Source: an uncultured Collinsella sp. (GTDB lineage: Bacteria; Actinomycetota; Coriobacteriia; Coriobacteriales; Coriobacteriaceae). From it: a stretch of DNA of 6,356 bases. A model generated the notes under the pieces. The model was not told the DNA's origin. It saw only the letters and a program-made list of their open reading frames with translations, and made no database searches. The stretch is taken from assembly GCA_900751755.1 (NCBI GenBank), contig CAADSP010000033.1, positions 1 to 6,356 on the forward strand. Direction: 5' to 3'. Below are positions 5,883 through 6,356 of the stretch, one piece after another; the first letter of the stretch is position 1, and every line of letters starts with the position of its first letter. Made by a program: the position numbers and the translations under genes.

Positions 5883-6356
5883 TTGAGCCTTAAGGTTTAT
5901 CGCGGGCGCACGCTTGCCCGCAGTCAGGCGCTGCAGCTGCTGTTCCAGGCCGAGGCCACGGACAGCCCGCTTGAGCGCGTCCTCGAGGGCGATTTCCTGA
6001 TCTCGAAGGGTCCCCTCGACCCCTATGCGCTGGAGCTGTGCCGCGGTGCTTACGAGCATATCGACCGCATCGACTGTGCTCTGCGTTCCGTTGCCAAGAA
6101 CTGGGATCTTATGCGCATGCCCGGCGCCGACCGCAATTTGCTGCGTATCGCCGTTTACGAGATGCGTTTCCTCACCGACGAGGAGGTCTCGGACGCCATC
6201 GTGATCAACGAGGCCGTCGAGCTTGCCAAGGCCTATGGCACCGACCAGTCCGCGTCGTTCGTCAACGGCGTGCTGGGCAAGATCGCTCGCAGCGAGGAGC
6301 TGCCGGGCGAGGACCTGTACCAGGAGCTGCTGGCCGAAGATCGCGCTCGCGGGGAG
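5883..6356 (+). CDS. nusB: Transcription antitermination factor NusB (3' end outside window)
   Basis: RNA-binding antitermination protein that pairs with NusE (ribosomal protein S10) at boxA sites to keep rRNA transcription processive. The frame is open for 158 codons to the window edge. Recognised by the N-terminal ARSQALQLLFQAE (12-24), VAKNWDLMR (70-78), ADRNLLRIAVYEM (82-94), VINEAVELAKAYG (107-119) and SASFVNGVLGKIA (123-135), which are the standard NusB helices in order. The core is complete by about residue 136; the rest is an acidic C-terminal tail. It starts at TTG, three bases after the preceding stop and in the same frame, with AAGGAG six bases upstream. It is the last visible gene of the efp-asp23-nusB unit. 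Confidence 0.95.
   Translation, partial: MSLKVYRGRTLARSQALQLLFQAEATDSPLERVLEGDFLISKGPLDPYALELCRGAYEHIDRIDCALRSVAKNWDLMRMPGADRNLLRIAVYEMRFLTDEEVSDAIVINEAVELAKAYGTDQSASFVNGVLGKIARSEELPGEDLYQELLAEDRARGE

Overview
The window looks like chromosomal housekeeping DNA from a high-GC actinobacterium of the class Coriobacteriia, most likely Collinsella or a close relative. That placement is an inference from base composition, codon use and gene order, not from a marker gene. All eight genes lie on the + strand. No RNA gene, insertion sequence, CRISPR array or phage gene was seen.

There appear to be three transcription blocks. Block 1 (1-3506) is tightly packed: mltG (septal/elongation murein transglycosylase, cut off at its 5' end), a yqeG-type HAD phosphatase, a shikimate kinase (aroK), and a protein with the AroB (3-dehydroquinate synthase) fold. 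The last two overlap by 4 bases (ATGA). Block 2 (about 3507-4835) is a single M24 metallopeptidase gene (pepP type). It is preceded by a TTGACA promoter-like element and a compact three-way-junction hairpin, and followed by a strong intrinsic terminator. Block 3 (about 4844 to the window end) has its own TATAAT promoter and carries efp, an Asp23/Gls24-family gene and the 5' part of nusB, which starts at TTG and runs off the window.

The gene order joins two sets that neighbour each other in Firmicutes: yqeG next to aro genes, and pepP-efp together with asp23(yqhY)-nusB. The products serve peptidoglycan processing, dipeptide/proline peptide turnover, relief of ribosome stalling at polyproline, and antitermination/rRNA transcription.

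The most notable item is the AroB-like protein. It is an uninterrupted 369-codon gene that aligns end to end with AroB, yet every zinc ligand and most active-site residues are replaced, and the glycine-rich nucleotide loop has become a cysteine-rich segment. It sits directly behind a shikimate kinase that keeps all of its own active-site motifs. This looks like a retained pseudoenzyme with a new role, not a decaying gene. The second notable item is the three-way-junction RNA element upstream of pepP.
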